64,000 nt of DNA from Warburgia ugandensis (taxonomy: Eukaryota > Streptophyta > Magnoliopsida > Canellales > Canellaceae). A program made the position numbers and the translations under genes. Positions 9,657-23,600 of the stretch are shown here, piece by piece (within the stretch, counting starts at the first letter, position 1; each line of letters begins with the position of its first letter). The notes below the pieces were generated by a model, which ran no database searches, was not told the DNA's origin, and saw nothing but the letters and a program-made list of their open reading frames with translations. The stretch is from assembly GCA_035236585.1 (NCBI GenBank), contig CP141134.1, forward strand, positions 19,460,414 through 19,524,413. The letters are read 5' to 3'.

Positions 9657-11472
9657 GGATTTCGGGTTTCATGTTTAATCCAAGCAGAACGACAAATTAT
9701 ACCGTCTTCCTGTCCGGCAACAGAAATTGTTGGGAAAAACGGCCAATTCCCTCAACAATGAAAGAAAATCCTTTTTTATTTTAACGGATTGGAATAAAAT
9801 ACTGGATCTGCATCAATTTTTACGGACCGGCAACGAGTTTTCGGTCTCCGGAGATATGTAACATGCAGCCCTTTTTTGAACCGAACCGAACCGAACAGGA
9901 CCGAGAACCAGACCAAAGACCAATAGGTCGGTCTTCACCTGGCCCATATTGGTCCAGTCAGGTCTCGGTCCACGTGGTAGCAGACCGAAAGAATTTGGTC
10001 CGGTCTACTTTGACTGCTGAGATTGGACACTGCACACCCTTACTGCACGATGAAACAAATCAGAAACCATTGATCAGTATGTCACAATGGGAGAAGAGAT
10101 GTCGGAGTTTGGGTTTACGGAAAGGGTTCGGAAGGGATGAACAGATGCTAGGAGCATTGAGTGGGAAGTGGCAGGATAAGGACTGTAGAACATGCATACA
10201 AATTTGCAAATGGGTTTAGAAAAATAACCTTTATTACTCTTCCCCGTATCCCAAATATGAACTTTAATCCCCGCCCTCAACGTCTAAAACCAAACTTCAC
10301 CCTGGAATGGACTTTGATTCCAAGCTAAACTCGTTCTAATAAATCTATAGAGCAAATTGGATCTCCAACACCCTAATGTCCAATCTAAACCACCTTGAAG
10401 AGATAATCGTTATCATCTACAGCTCTATATGGAAAGAGAGGCAAGGGTAAACTAACTTTTCCTTCCTCATCAAACAGAGAATACTTGCAAAGGAATTGGT
10501 GATGTTGGGGCTCGATGCTTTCTTTTTTATCATTTTTGCCTTTTTCTTCTTCGTCCAGAAAGACACTTCTTAACAAAGATAAAAATACTGAATTACCTCT
10601 TGGTAGAGTAAGTTTACTGCCACCTGTAAAATACGGGTTGTGCACTATCAACTCCCGAAATTAATGATGAATATCCAGTGGGATTCTACAATGGCAGTTT
10701 GTCTTTCTAAAAGCTAGAGAGGTGGGTGTACGGGTGTAACTGAGTAAAAGGCATTTAGAGATAATACCCCTAAAAATAAGGTATAATCGAGATATTTCCT
10801 CAGAAAAACTTGGATTATACTAACAATTTTCCTTTTTATATAATAAAGCGTGTTACAAAACTTGGGGCATTTCCCTTCATTACCCTTACAGCATACTCTC
10901 TCTCCACATCTCTTGGATAAACCAACTGGGAGAATGACCATGACAATTACAGATATGCTTCTTTTCAGCGGCTACTTTGGCCCCACCACGCACACACAAA
11001 GACGAGGAAGTAGAGGAATTGTATCAGAGAAGAAAGTTAAAGTTGGTCATGCCAAATGCACGTACCCGACCAGGGAAATTGTCAAAATAATAGATAATGT
11101 TATGCAAAGTACTGGTAACTCATGATAACGAATGGTATGCCATAACCTATACATTTTGTTAAAACCAACAGTAGAGACGAGTTTGACTGCAGTAGCCTAT
11201 ACTTGCACATAGCAGATTTGAGTTACGAAACAAAGTTGTTTATGGTACTGCATGGCCAATGGTAAGGGGAACGTAAAACAATAAAAAAAAATTGTAGTAT
11301 AGTACATTGCTTGCACACAGTTGTTGGATAAGCTAGAAAATTTTCTCACTTCTTTGTATTTATGTGGGACATATTCCACGTATATAACATCTGATTAATG
11401 AGTAATAAATAATGGAAAGAACTCAAAATTCAGTCTAATAATAAATATTAGCTCTATTTCAATAGGCCAAAA
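9655..11472. other. Intergenic, 3' flank of GlyRS
   Basis: A short tandem of CCGAA units (about 9880-9897) gives the frame 9863-10219 a low-complexity look; no domain is visible. No clear AATAAA is seen on the minus strand close to the GlyRS stop, so the poly(A) site cannot be placed. Confidence 0.5.
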
Positions 11473-11687
11473 TTATAAATGGCTTGGGTACCTCCATTTC
11501 ACATCAACCCATGTGCTCTGTCCATCCATCACCTCCTTCACCACTGATGTTACTTGGTCAATGCTGACACGGATTTGGTCCTTGCTATCCCTCTCGCGGA
11601 TTGTCACAGATGTTGTAGAATCCACAGTGATGGCAAAGGGAACACCAAGCTCATCTGTCCTTGCATATCGTTTCCCGATCGATGTAC
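11473..11687 (-). CDS. GlyRS-1: GlyRS exon 9 (residues 655-725 and stop)
   Basis: Encodes [22 protein letters not shown] and [10 protein letters not shown], the end of the anticodon-binding domain, then a lineage-variable tail ending PSHL and TAA at 11475-11473. Confidence 0.95.
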
Positions 11688-14600
11688 CTGTACCGTCCAA
11701 CATTAGTTTTGCACATGCATGAAAACTAGTACACTGAATAAGTAAAAGGCATACACGTTGCATGTACCAGGTCTAGACAGATAAGGCCATGTACGTATAT
11801 ATGTATACGATCAACCAACAAGTCATACAGTCCAACCTTTCATCATAATACATAAATATGTATTTTATGCATACATTTCCACGAGCCAACCCTGTCCATG
11901 CATGTGCTTCCAGTTACATGTATTGACAATAATTATGTATGATCCACAGAGCAATGTATGGTAACCATCCACGAAAGGATCATATTAACAGGGGAATAAC
12001 TAGATATCAATAGGATAGAATTAAGTAACATGCAACAGATCACGCAGCCTTTATAATTAATAATTGATAGGCATCATACTTGTTCTTTTAGTGCCCAAGA
12101 CCTTCAACTTGAAACAGTGAACTGCAAATTGAAGACAGTAATGATGACAATTTTGTCCATGAAACAACAGTAGTAAATTTAAAACCAGCGGTAATAGTGG
12201 TCTTGCCCATGTGATAATGATTTTATTTAGCTACTCTTGGAGGAATCCTTAACAACTATTAGCACATCATGATAGTGGCTCGTAGTAGATGGCCCCAAAA
12301 GTGAACTTCTAGTCTAATGCATTTCACACTATAAAAGTGATCTGAAGCATCAACTTCAAAATTTGATCCTTCAGAACCATTAACAATGCTAGTTATAAGA
12401 CCACCGTGCCTAGGAATCATGAGACCCTAAGGGTCAAGAATCATCCCAAGTAAATCATCCATTCAACAATAGTGCATTTCAGACTAAGAAAGATAATATT
12501 CCCTATCTTTCTCGTCAGGTATTGGAGTTACACTTGGATTTTTAGGAAGGAAGCAAATTGATATTTCTTAGAACTTTACGGCATACCTGTTATATCAATC
12601 TTATATGAGATCCCAAATGCAGCAAGTGATTTGGAAATCTGTCTAGCAACTTCCTCATACTCTTGATTCTGCACCAATGGGAAGACAGTGCACTTGATGG
12701 GAGCCACAAGAGGGGGGAATCGAAATACATTCAACTGTTCATCACCGTCTTTACTAGCTCTTGTGTAGAAGCAATGTTCAAAAAGACAGTAGATTATCCT
12801 TCCAATGCCAAAAGATGGTTCAATCACTGAAGGTGTAAATGTCCTCTGGTGTTCCTTCTTCTTCTCTTTTGAGATTGATACCATTTTTTTTGTGATTGTG
12901 ACTGCTTTCTCAAGAGTGCAAACATGGAACTCCACTTCACCCTTCAATTCTAAGGCAGCTTTCATTTGCATAGCTTCTGTTTCATTCATCGCCTGATCAA
13001 AAGCAGCTCTAGTAAGATGTTGAGTATAATTTCAATGGTGATAAAACATTTGACCTCTAACTATTGAAACAGATACTTGCCTCCAAAGCTTCAACCACAT
13101 TCTTTTGGCTACCCTTAAAGGTAAGACCCAGCTCCTTCTTTACTGGGGTTATGACTAGTTTCTGAGATTGTAAACAGCATAAATCAAACAACAATGTCAT
13201 AAAATCAACAACTGCATTGATGTAACCCAGGGACACAGTTTACTCAAGCAACAAATTTTAAACACAGAATGAAAACCCCACCTCCACCTCCCTAGCCTCT
13301 GGATACTTTTCATGAGCAATGAGAGGGACACCACTTTTATCCTGTCACAGACCATCATTGATTAACATGAGTAATATAATATCACTAATATGGTGACATA
13401 TCAAATGATTTTAACTGAAACAGGAGCAACAAGTGAGAAGAAACATGAAAATGAATGCAATTAAAATTTTATCCAAAATCTTACAGAGTGAGCACGTAGA
13501 TCATATGCAGACCTATCTGCAATACCAACACACTCAATCCAGCCATATGAGCACTCTATCTCCGCATCCCAACAGTCAGCAGCATAGTGAGCCATCTCAT
13601 TTTTCAGATGCTGCCGGAAGCGTAATCTTTCCTTGTCAATTCCAAGACGAGTCAGAAAAAGGAACACTCTCCCAATGAAGTATGCAAGGGTTTGATTGTT
13701 AACAGTTCCCTAACCAAGCGAAAGAATTAGTTTTCAGCAGCATCATAGAATATGGAGGGCAAAACGAGAACATATAAGCTGAAGTACAGACCAACTTTCA
13801 GGAACAAATTAGCATAAAATGCAAGCAACTGATATGCAGAAAAGGTCTGTAGATCACCTGAGATACTGCTTCACCAAGGCAAAGTTTCTTAGCTGATTTC
13901 CCTGTCTCTTGCTCTTTTCTTGGGAACATCAAGAACTCTAAGTTGGCAACATCACTGTATTTAGGGTGGGATTTGTCCTCAGGATCCACAAAATGCTCAA
14001 TTTCCGCTAGTGTAAACTCACGTACTCTTAAAAGACCTTGGCGAGGAGATATCTGTGGTTGGAGGGCAAGAAAGTCCATGAGGTCAGCAGTAATTACAAG
14101 CACAACTGGACATGGAAGGACAGTCACATGCAGCTTTTAGTTGACAAAAGTGTGTCAATCAAGAAATGTTACAGATTCCCCGGATCCATTTTTTGAAAAC
14201 GTCTGGTCTTGTTAATGTTCCATGTAGACTTTAATAGTTCTGAAATAACTGCATCTTTGGATTAAATGTAAACATTTTCGCTTAAACATAAATTACTTGA
14301 CTTGTTAATGTCCCATTTAGACTTTAATAGTTCCGGAATATCTGCATCTTTGGACTAAATGCGAACATTCCCTCTTGAACACATTCATCAAAATAAACGC
14401 GAAATTTTAGGATTATTTTGTCAAATTCTCATATCTTACTATTTTCTTCTATTTTCTGGATGTGATGCCTATATTGAGAAGAAATACTTACTAGGATAAA
14501 GGCCTCAGATCAAAAGGGAGCAAAAATCACTGGACAAAAAACAAAGGCAACCATACTACTATAAACAAATATGAATCACAACCTGTAAAAGGAAAAGAAG

Positions 14601-17600
14601 ACATCCTTAATGGATAGCTCGTAATTTAAATCAAATTGTTGGACTGCATTAATAATAACTAAGCACTTTGTTCCTTGTGAAAATGTTAATGCAAGAGGCA
14701 GTAATTGCACAAGCGTGTGATGGATAGATACCACAAAAAAGCTATTGATCATGATCCAAGAGACAGATGTATAAGGGACTGTCGTCTGCAAGACAGAATA
14801 ACCAGGAGCAAGCAGCAAACTGATGATAGCCCAATGGTTGTGACTGCAGCATCCACTAAGTGATTAGGAATAATGGGTAGCTATAGTAGCATTCCTCAAG
14901 ATGATTTTCTCTCTGTTTATCTACAATTTATGTGTGAGATGAGAAGGATCTCACTCTGGGTTTTGCTGCCAAGATAACAGAAAAACTATTTCACAATTAA
15001 GACAAGAAAATGATCTCTCCTTGATAAGGCTTTGGGGCCAATAAAAGAGAGAGGATTATTGTTTTCTGGACTGACTTTCATTTCTAGAGAAAATCAAATT
15101 CATTTTAACCAACTAGACAACTACTAGTTTTGGTAGTGGATGGATTTCCTTATTAAATTTCCTCCCCATGCTTTTGAGACAGTGATATTAAGTGAACAGT
15201 GGAAAAGAACATGTATTGAGAATGACAATTAGTACCCAATTTTGGAAACTGAGAAGTTTCTGAGTGAAGATGGTTGCTGTACTGTGTTACTGGCAGTGGG
15301 TTGTTGACTTATACAGTCATGTGGAATAATGAGGGCGCTGGTTCATGGAGATGAGTGCCTCGGTGATAGCCATATGTTTGTCGTCAGAGCTGTGGGTAGG
15401 ATGATGTTCCAAATATTTGATATCGACCAAAAAGCACCCTAGTCAAAAGGAAAGTATACAACCTCAAACATAGCAGAATACTGAGCCTAGTACTTAAGAG
15501 TCATAAGAACACACCAAGTAGATGACTCGTTCAAGAACTCAGATGACTCAATCTAGACTGCAGGTAGGCAAGTTAAACATTCGATTGGGGAGTTTCTAAA
15601 CAGCAGAGAAGCAGTTTTGGCTTCAGACATTAGGATAGTGACAGCAGCATGGTATATTAGATGGTGAGTGACCACCTGGTGAAGTCCATCCGTAGGAGAA
15701 GACTGTTCATTCTGGTAACTAGATAAAGATTTTCTATTGAAAACGAAAAGACCAAATCAAAATCTCAAGTAGGACTAGCTTGCATTTAATGAATTCTGAT
15801 GAAGATCTAACTTCCACCAAACATGATGTGGGTGAGAAGCTCCCAGCTGAATTTGTGTGTGCATACTGCATGTAAATTCACGTCCATACAGTTCTACTGA
15901 AACCAAGATCAAGGAAGGACAAGAAACCTCATTTCTGAAAGCTTGGCCAATCTGAGCAGCAGCAAAGGGAAGCTTGTTGCCATTGTAATAATACAAGTCC
16001 TTGAAGTTCACAAAGATACCTTGTGCAGTCTCTGGACGCATATACCTGCCAAAGCATATACAGATTAGGCATCACATATGTAATCACTTCAAATCAAGAA
16101 AGGTGGAGACCTGCACAATGCCCAACAAAGAAGCTTCCAGCAGGAAAGTTACCACTATTTAGGTGTCTAACAATAGTCCTTACCCGGGGAGCAAACCAGA
16201 TGGGCCTATTGATGTTTGAAACATCAAGTTGAAAGGATAGGGATCAGAGAGGGGGTTCTTTGTGTCTGGAGCAGTTATGCCATACTCCTTGAGCTTTGCA
16301 CCTAGTTCTTCCATATTCATATCATCAAGAGTAGCAATAACATGTTTCAGCTCTGCTACTTTCTCACCTGGCAAGGTGAGATCCTTCTCGAGTTTCTCCT
16401 TACAGAAATCCTTGAGCAAATGATCTGCTCGATAGCACGTTCCTGTTTTCTCATCCTTAACCATAAGATCTGTAAACTTGTCAACATGACCAGAGGCCTT
16501 CAAGACAACTTCAGGTGTGACACAAGGGCAATCCACAGCCAACATGTTCTCCTCAATGACAAAATGCTGAAATATGAACATGCAAATGAGATTCAAATTT
16601 ACAATGAAAAAATGACCGAGCAATCATATCAACATGGTAAAGTTTCTAACTTAACGAGTTTAAGTGTTGAGAAGATGTTTCTTCTTTAGCAACCAAATGG
16701 AAAAATGAATTATTAACCAAGGATAGGCAGTTCAATTGAAAAGATAACTACAGAATGAATGAGAAAAATAAGATTATAAGTAATGCTCAACATGCTTAGC
16801 CAGCAAGACATTCTATTTGCAAAGTGGGGTCCAATTAAAAAGCTAAGCCACAGGCAACAGAAAAATGATTTTTCAAGACAGTACAAGCTATGTAAATGGG
16901 GAAAGAAGCACGATTTCAACAAATAAATTCCTTAATTGTGTAAAAGGGAGAAAATTCCATTTTTGAAAATTTACCATGCCAGCCCTACAAATCTCCTGCA
17001 TTGCTACTTGGAAGATATTACCTCTGGCAATTTCTTATTTTTGGAACAATTAAAGCAAAAATTATAATAAACGATAGACAATTGTCAAAACTAATTCTCA
17101 AGGTGGAAGAAACACAGAGGATGAAAAAGCCCCCACTTATGGTATCAACACAAAGCACTACCAGCAAGTGCTCACAATAATCAAGAAAGCCAAGGAAACA
17201 TCTCAACTACCCTGCCTTGGACTGAGAATATTTTGAGTATCACAGAAGATTATTAATGGAAGTTTCCTAGGCTTTAATCATTGTAAAAAGGAAAACAGGA
17301 CATGTTGGATTTTCCCCATATGGTGTTCTACAAATTTCCTATTTCGAAATTTTGCGATCCATGCTCATCCATAACAAGCCGGATAAAGGATAAGGGTGTT
17401 GTGTGAGGTGCCAGCCAGCAAGTAAAACCCATGAAAAATCCCATGCATGAATCGATTTTTGACATTCCATCAACCTAAGGCCTTTCTCGAAAGAGACCCG
17501 TTGTATCGGATCCCAGATGCAATGGAAAATGTACAAGGGTTGCTATGGCATTCCCCCAAAAGCGATGCACTGCATCTGATCCCGTGTGCCGTAGAAAATA

Positions 17601-20600
17601 GGCAAGGGCCGCTAGAGCATTCCCTCGGAAGCGATGCATTACATCAAAACCCATATGCAATGAAAAGTATGCCTGGGTTCTCGCATTGTTCAAGAAATGA
17701 GTGAGTAAATAGGCTAGGTCAAGAGAATAAGATTCGTATGGTTACATGAAATATAGGCACATTGACATGTAAGTGGAAGGGGGCTAAAACTAGAGAAATA
17801 GATGGGTATAAGCTCTGGTACCCAGGAAAGGACAATAATAGAAATGGCATTGGGATAGTGGTAGACAAAGAATTAAAGGATAAAGTTGTAAACGTTAAAA
17901 GAACTAGTGATAGAATTATCTAATAAAACTTGTTCTAAAAGAAAAGATCATAAATGTTATAAGTGCATACACACCACAAGAAGGGTTAGAAGATAGAATC
18001 AAGAGACAAATTTGGGAAGATATGAAAAGAGTAATGCAAGAAATTCTCAACATATAGGGGATATTTATAGGAGCAAATTGTAATGGTCATGTAGGAAAAA
18101 CAAGAAGGAAGGATATAATAAGGTACACAGAGGGTATGGTATCAGATAAAGAAATGAGATGTGGAAAGCTATACTTTATTTTGCTCTAGCGTATAATTTA
18201 GTCATAGCAAACACATACTTTAAGAAAAAGGATGCACACTTACAAACCTTTAAAAGTGGACCATATAAAAGCCAAATAGACTTTTTTTTTACTTAAGAAT
18301 ACCTAAAGATCAATGTGTAAGGATTATTAAATGATACCCAATGAGAGTCCAACCTCACAATATAGGTTACTGGTTATGTATATCTACACTAAAATATAGA
18401 AGAAAGGAAATGAAATTAATAGGTGTCCAAAAACTAAGTGGTGGAACTTAAAAGGAGAGAAGATAGCATTATTTATGAACAAGTTGATGGTAGAAGGAAA
18501 CTAGAACAAAAAAACAAAAGTAAATACCATGTGAACTACTATGTCCAAGTCCATTAAGAAAGTTACAAAAGATGTCATACAAGTATCCAAAGGTAAAAAG
18601 CAACCAGCAAAGGAAACTTGGTGGTGGAGTGAACAAGTGTAAAAAGTTATTAAAGGCAGAGGACTAAAAGTAATGAAAACTTTGACCAACATAAGAATGC
18701 TAAAAGAGTTACCAAGAGAGAAGTAAATGAGGCTAAACTCAAAGCATATGATGATCTCCATAATAGATTAGGATCAAGAGAGGGCAAGAAAAATGTGTTT
18801 AAACTAGCAAAAGCAAGAGAAAAGAAGAATAAAGACTTAGACCACGTTAAGTGTATTAGAAGTGATGACCAAAGAGTACTAGTCAAATATAGCAAGACCA
18901 AACAAAGGTAAGAAAGTCACTTTAAAAAATTACTAAATGATAATTACCTAAAGAATATAGGGACTGAAAGTACCGTAAGCCCAAATAACATTGGATATTA
19001 TAGATATGACCGTAAGATTGGAATGCCTAAAGTGAAAGAGGCTTTGAAAAAGATAAAATCAAAAAAGGCCTTGGGGCCAAACAATATACTAATAGAGGTT
19101 TGGAAGCATATGAGAGATACTGGAATAGTTTGGTTGACAAAGTTATTCACCAAGATTGTAAAATTCGAATAAAATGCCAGATGATGGAGGAAGAGCTCTA
19201 TTATACCAATTTATAAGAATAAAAGAGACATATAGAGTTGCATTAATTATCGGGAGATTAACCTTATGAGTCATACCATGAAACTTTTTGAAAGAGTGAT
19301 TAAGAAGAGGCTATGGTGGTCTCGTACCTAAAAGGTCTATCACGGAAGCTATTTCTCTGCTTAGATAATTGACAGGAAAATGAGGAAGGACCTCCACATG
19401 GTCTTTATTGACTTAGAAAAAAACTTCTGATAAGTCCTTAGAGAGTCAATATGGTGAGTGTTGGGCAACAAAGGGGTTTCACGGAGGAATATAGACATAA
19501 TTAAGAATATGTATGAGGGAGTGATAACAAATATTAAGACCCTTAGCAAAGAGACAGATGATTTTCCTCTCACTATAGGATTGCACCAAGGATCGGCACT
19601 AAGATCGTAACTTTTCAAGTTGCTTATAAATGAGTTAACAAAACATCTACACAAGGAGGTTTCATGGAGCTTATTATTTACAAATTATATAATTTTGATT
19701 GATAAGACAAGGGAGGGCATAAACGCAAAGATAGAGTTATGGAGAGATGCATTAGAATCTCAAGGATTTAAAATTAGCTAAATTAAGACGTAGTATATGG
19801 AAATGGAATACAATTTTAGCAAGCAGAGGATTGCGAATGAAGCACTAGTAAAGATTAATAACCAAGAAGTCCCCCTAAAAGAACACTTCCAAAACTTGGG
19901 ATCGATAATTCATGAGAGTGGAGATACTGAGAGGGAAATTAACGAGAGAATCCAAGAGAGTTGGAACACATGGAGATGCGCTTTTGGAGTTTTGTGTTAT
20001 CGGCAGGTGCCACTCAAATTGAAAGAAAAATTCTATAGGATGGCTATCAGGCCAGCCATGCTCCATAGATCAGAGTGTTGGGCAGTTAAAGAACAACATA
20101 TACATAGGATGAGAATGGCCGAAATGCAAATGTTGAGATGGATGAGCGGCAAGACAAGAAAGAATAGAATTAGAAATGAAAATATTAGAGGAAACTCAGG
20201 AGTAGCACCAATAGGTAACAAGATGAAGGAAATTAGACTTAGATAGTTTTGACATATCCAACGAAGATCGAAAACATTACTGGTTAGGAGTGAGGCGATC
20301 CAACTGGAAGGTTCTAAAAGGGCACAAGGCCGGCCCACAAGAACATGAATAGATATGGCGAGAAAAGATTTAAAAACTTTGGTACACACACACACACACT
20401 AAAAGGCTAAAAGTTTCAAGAAATCTGATATTTCATGTGAGTTCTAAATTCTGAAATTTTTGGAAAGCCTTACAAATTTATTTGTTGGGAGATAGATATA
20501 TTTGAACTGAGATTAAGATAAGGGTTCATTCCAGAATTTTGCAATTTAATTATCAGCCTGTTAGCTGCATTATTATTTTATATAAGTTTAATACTTTAAT

Positions 20601-23600
20601 GTGCTTCTGATTATTTATAGACATGTACATACTAAGTTTCATGAATTGACATTAGCAACTATGTATCTTTCAATATTATCGAACAGCAACTTGAAGACAG
20701 AGACCATCTTCCCAGGGTACATGTTTACATGACAAGGTATTCACAGTTCAGCATCACCATACTACTACATATCCCACCCAAATTCCAAGTCAATAAGATA
20801 TGCTTTCATCACTAAACACTTCCCAATACTAACTGATCTAGCTGTCAGAAAAGCTGCCCATTACATGTATGCCTGCTCCAGTGCATTAAATATCTAAGAA
20901 ACACACGCAAGACAGTGTGCACTCAATAGGAAGCTGCATCGAGCCATTATGGTAGGAGAGGTTGAGTGTTACTAAAATCATGGTAGAAAAGTTGAAGTGG
21001 TAGCAAAATTGACACCCAGTCCCTGCACCAAATGTAGCTTTGGTGAAAGCTCTTAGGTTAAAAAAGAGCAGTATGACAGCAGATGCTTTCAGAGACATAA
21101 ATTGGTATTTGGTAAAGAATTGTATAGACTATAGACCTATTTGTATCAAGAAATCTAAAGAAGCCTATCCTCTTTCCAGGCTTTGGATTTTGAAAGTGAA
21201 TATCTGATTTTCTCTACGTGCAAGATGACTAGACCAGGCTGCAACAGCAGCCCCTCCCCCCAAGCCACCCTCCAATAGCATTCATTTATGCTTGTCCCAT
21301 ATTACTACTATTCTATAGACTAGGGGACATGGCGTAAGGAACCGTTTCCCATCCATACAGACTCAAGACATGACTCTTCCAGCCATCATAAACCTAATAT
21401 GAGGGTCATAATTATCTCTTATCCTGCAAAGTGAACACCCTGCTCTAGATCCTAATGCATAGACCAATTATCCCATACCTGCAATTACATTCCTCAAAAG
21501 AGCTGCAGCTTTTACCAAATTTATAAAACCACACCTGGAAAGCTCTTCTTTAACCATTACAACTGCTTTTGAGTTTTAGGCTTCTGAGTAAAGTTGGTTT
21601 GTGGTTGGTGTGTTACTAGTATGCACACAAGATATGCATGCACTTAGCCTACAATAGTATGTACAGGTGATGGGGGCTGTCATCCCACGTTTTTTTTATG
21701 TCATGTTATAGTTTAATTTTACTTTGAATATTTACCACTATGGGTATTAGGTTTCTTAGTGTGTTGCGACTTCAGTAAGGTCAATTTTGTCTTTTCCCTA
21801 TATTAGGGTTAGATGTCCCCTACTTAAGATCCTTCTCTTGTGTAAGGAGTTTTTAATGAATAATTAATTAAGATTTCATTAGACTTAGTCGATTCCTCAT
21901 TCTAGCTTCCTTTCCATGGGCATGAAGCTGTGTTTGGTACAAGGTCGAAGTCCATTTCATCATGTTCTACAAGTTAGTAATTTTTCTAGTTTATCTTTTA
22001 ATAGAGGATCTCTGTGCTGCATGTGGTTACACGATCTACATTGTTAATAATCTATTATTGTTATTTAGCATTACATTTCTGAAACCCTAGATTCAAAGCT
22101 TAATCATTACCATTCATTGATCAGCGGGTTGATCCGGATTAAAATTTCGAGCTTATCTTAATCAGTAGAGATCTAGGAAGATCCATAGACCCTGTAATTC
22201 CTTATAGGCCATTCATACTTATTAAGGTCGTTTACTACATGTTAGAAATGCTAGTGGTAGTTTAGTTTATGTTTTTCTTATTTAAATTAATTCTGACATG
22301 ATCTCAGCATATAGATTAGACCATTTTGCATGCGCTCCTACATCAATAGGTGTATGGATATATGGATTTACACTCACAGCTAGGTATACATGGCAAGCCC
22401 AGATGTTTAGCAATCCAAGTTGTTCTCTTCTGGTCAGATCTTAGAAAGATCATGCATGCAAACTCTTGTCCTTAAATGATCCCAACTGCTACTATTCTGC
22501 AGCAACATATCGATGATTCGGAAAATTTGGAAAAAGATTGACCAATTATAGGGTTAAGATCATCCAAGGGAAAATGTCTTTGGACTATGGCCTATTCAAG
22601 ATGTCCCAAGAGATGAAGGGTCGGCACTGCCATGCACTTGGATCTGAGCCCTGCATATGCTTTTAGCTCCACATGAAATAGAAATAGATATAAATTTTCT
22701 TCAAGAGAATGTGATCAAATTGTTTACCTGACAAGGAAAACAGATATCAAACCACACAATCAAATACACCCAAAAAAAAAAATCCACTTTACATCTTCTA
22801 CATATTGTAAGACAGCGGATTACATAAAGATCAGAATACATTACATCAAAAGCATAACAAGCTATTTGGCTTGCATAAATCCATAGGAACATGTGAAAGA
22901 AGAGATTTTAATCCATAGGCACTTGAATCACTCCTCAAACCAAGTGCAAATTTTTAGATCCTGCGGAGACCCAAAGCAAATTCAAACACAAGATCACATA
23001 CTAAATCATAATATAGAATAAAATGATTACTAATTACATGTCATAGACTAATCGAAAGATTACTACATCATATAGGCGTCAGATCATAATCATAAATGAT
23101 TAAACCCTGCAAAGGTTACCAGATTCACCAGGTGCTGCAGTAGCCAATGAATGTTAGTTTAACATGTACACAGTGCTACCTCTGCCAAACAATAGGGACT
23201 AGATTTCGGTTGACCAAAGCCAAAAAATTCACCTAACGTACTAAAACTAACATAGAAAAGCATAGAAATTCGTCAGGATAAGCATAAATTCAGAGATATA
23301 GTGTATCCTATCCTTGGCATTCACAAATTCCAAAATTTACTGGAAAAACTCACTGAAATTTAAATTAAAAATATATCTAGTCATGAGAAATTTAAAATTG
23401 TGATTAACAAGGAAAGTAAGCAAGCAAGTTACAGCCAACTGGAGCCATCATGTGTCGCAGTTCAAACATATTAACTTACGAGGCCCACTACAGCTACCTC
23501 CATTTAAAAAAAAAAAAAAAAAAGAGAGAGAGAAAATGGCAATCTATGCTTTTTAACAATTTCTATCACATAAACAGTGCACGATCGCGCACCTGGCGCC

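Larger units (their letters stand above)
17345..20390 (+). mobile_element. RTE-type LINE retrotransposon, copy 2, antisense in GlyRS intron 1
   Basis: 5' leader with tandem repeats (about 17515-17695); endonuclease (about 17735-18300: [10 protein letters not shown] frame remnants, [31 protein letters not shown]); linker 18420-19060; RT 19060-19790 with [26 protein letters not shown]-terminal domain 19797-20350. The RT catalytic box, normally FADD, reads FTNY at about 19677-19688, and there are many stops. The 3' end stops at a (CA)n run (20383-20399). More complete through RT than copy 1 and lacking the M3 insertion. Confidence 0.88.
16567..23592 (-). other. GlyRS intron 1, 7,026 bp
   Basis: Donor GTGCGC, acceptor TTTCAG before CATTTT (His166); phase 0. 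It contains RTE LINE copy 2 in antisense (about 17345-20390) and a poly(A)/GA tract at 23505-23535. About 21680-21970 resembles a degenerate LTR tail (TAGGGTTAGATGTCCCCTA...AATGAATAATTAATTAAG), uncertain. The remainder shows nothing recognisable. Confidence 0.85.

Noticed and set aside
9863-10219. 118-residue frame beginning with Arg/Glu/Pro-rich repeats
   Set aside because: The start is a CCGAA short tandem; the rest has no domain, and no gene signals surround it.
12805-14140. Plus-strand frames over GlyRS exons (12805-12996, 13433-13678, 13943-14140, 16342-16689)
   Set aside because: They are antisense shadows of GlyRS exons, which have full protein and splice-site support.
17447-17704. 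85-residue repetitive protein
   Set aside because: Translation of the LINE leader tandem repeat; the matching region of copy 1 has no open frame.
21680-21970. Copia-type LTR in GlyRS intron 1
   Set aside because: The leader-like text is suggestive, but neither TG/CA ends nor a target duplication nor a primer site were found; mentioned only under the intron.
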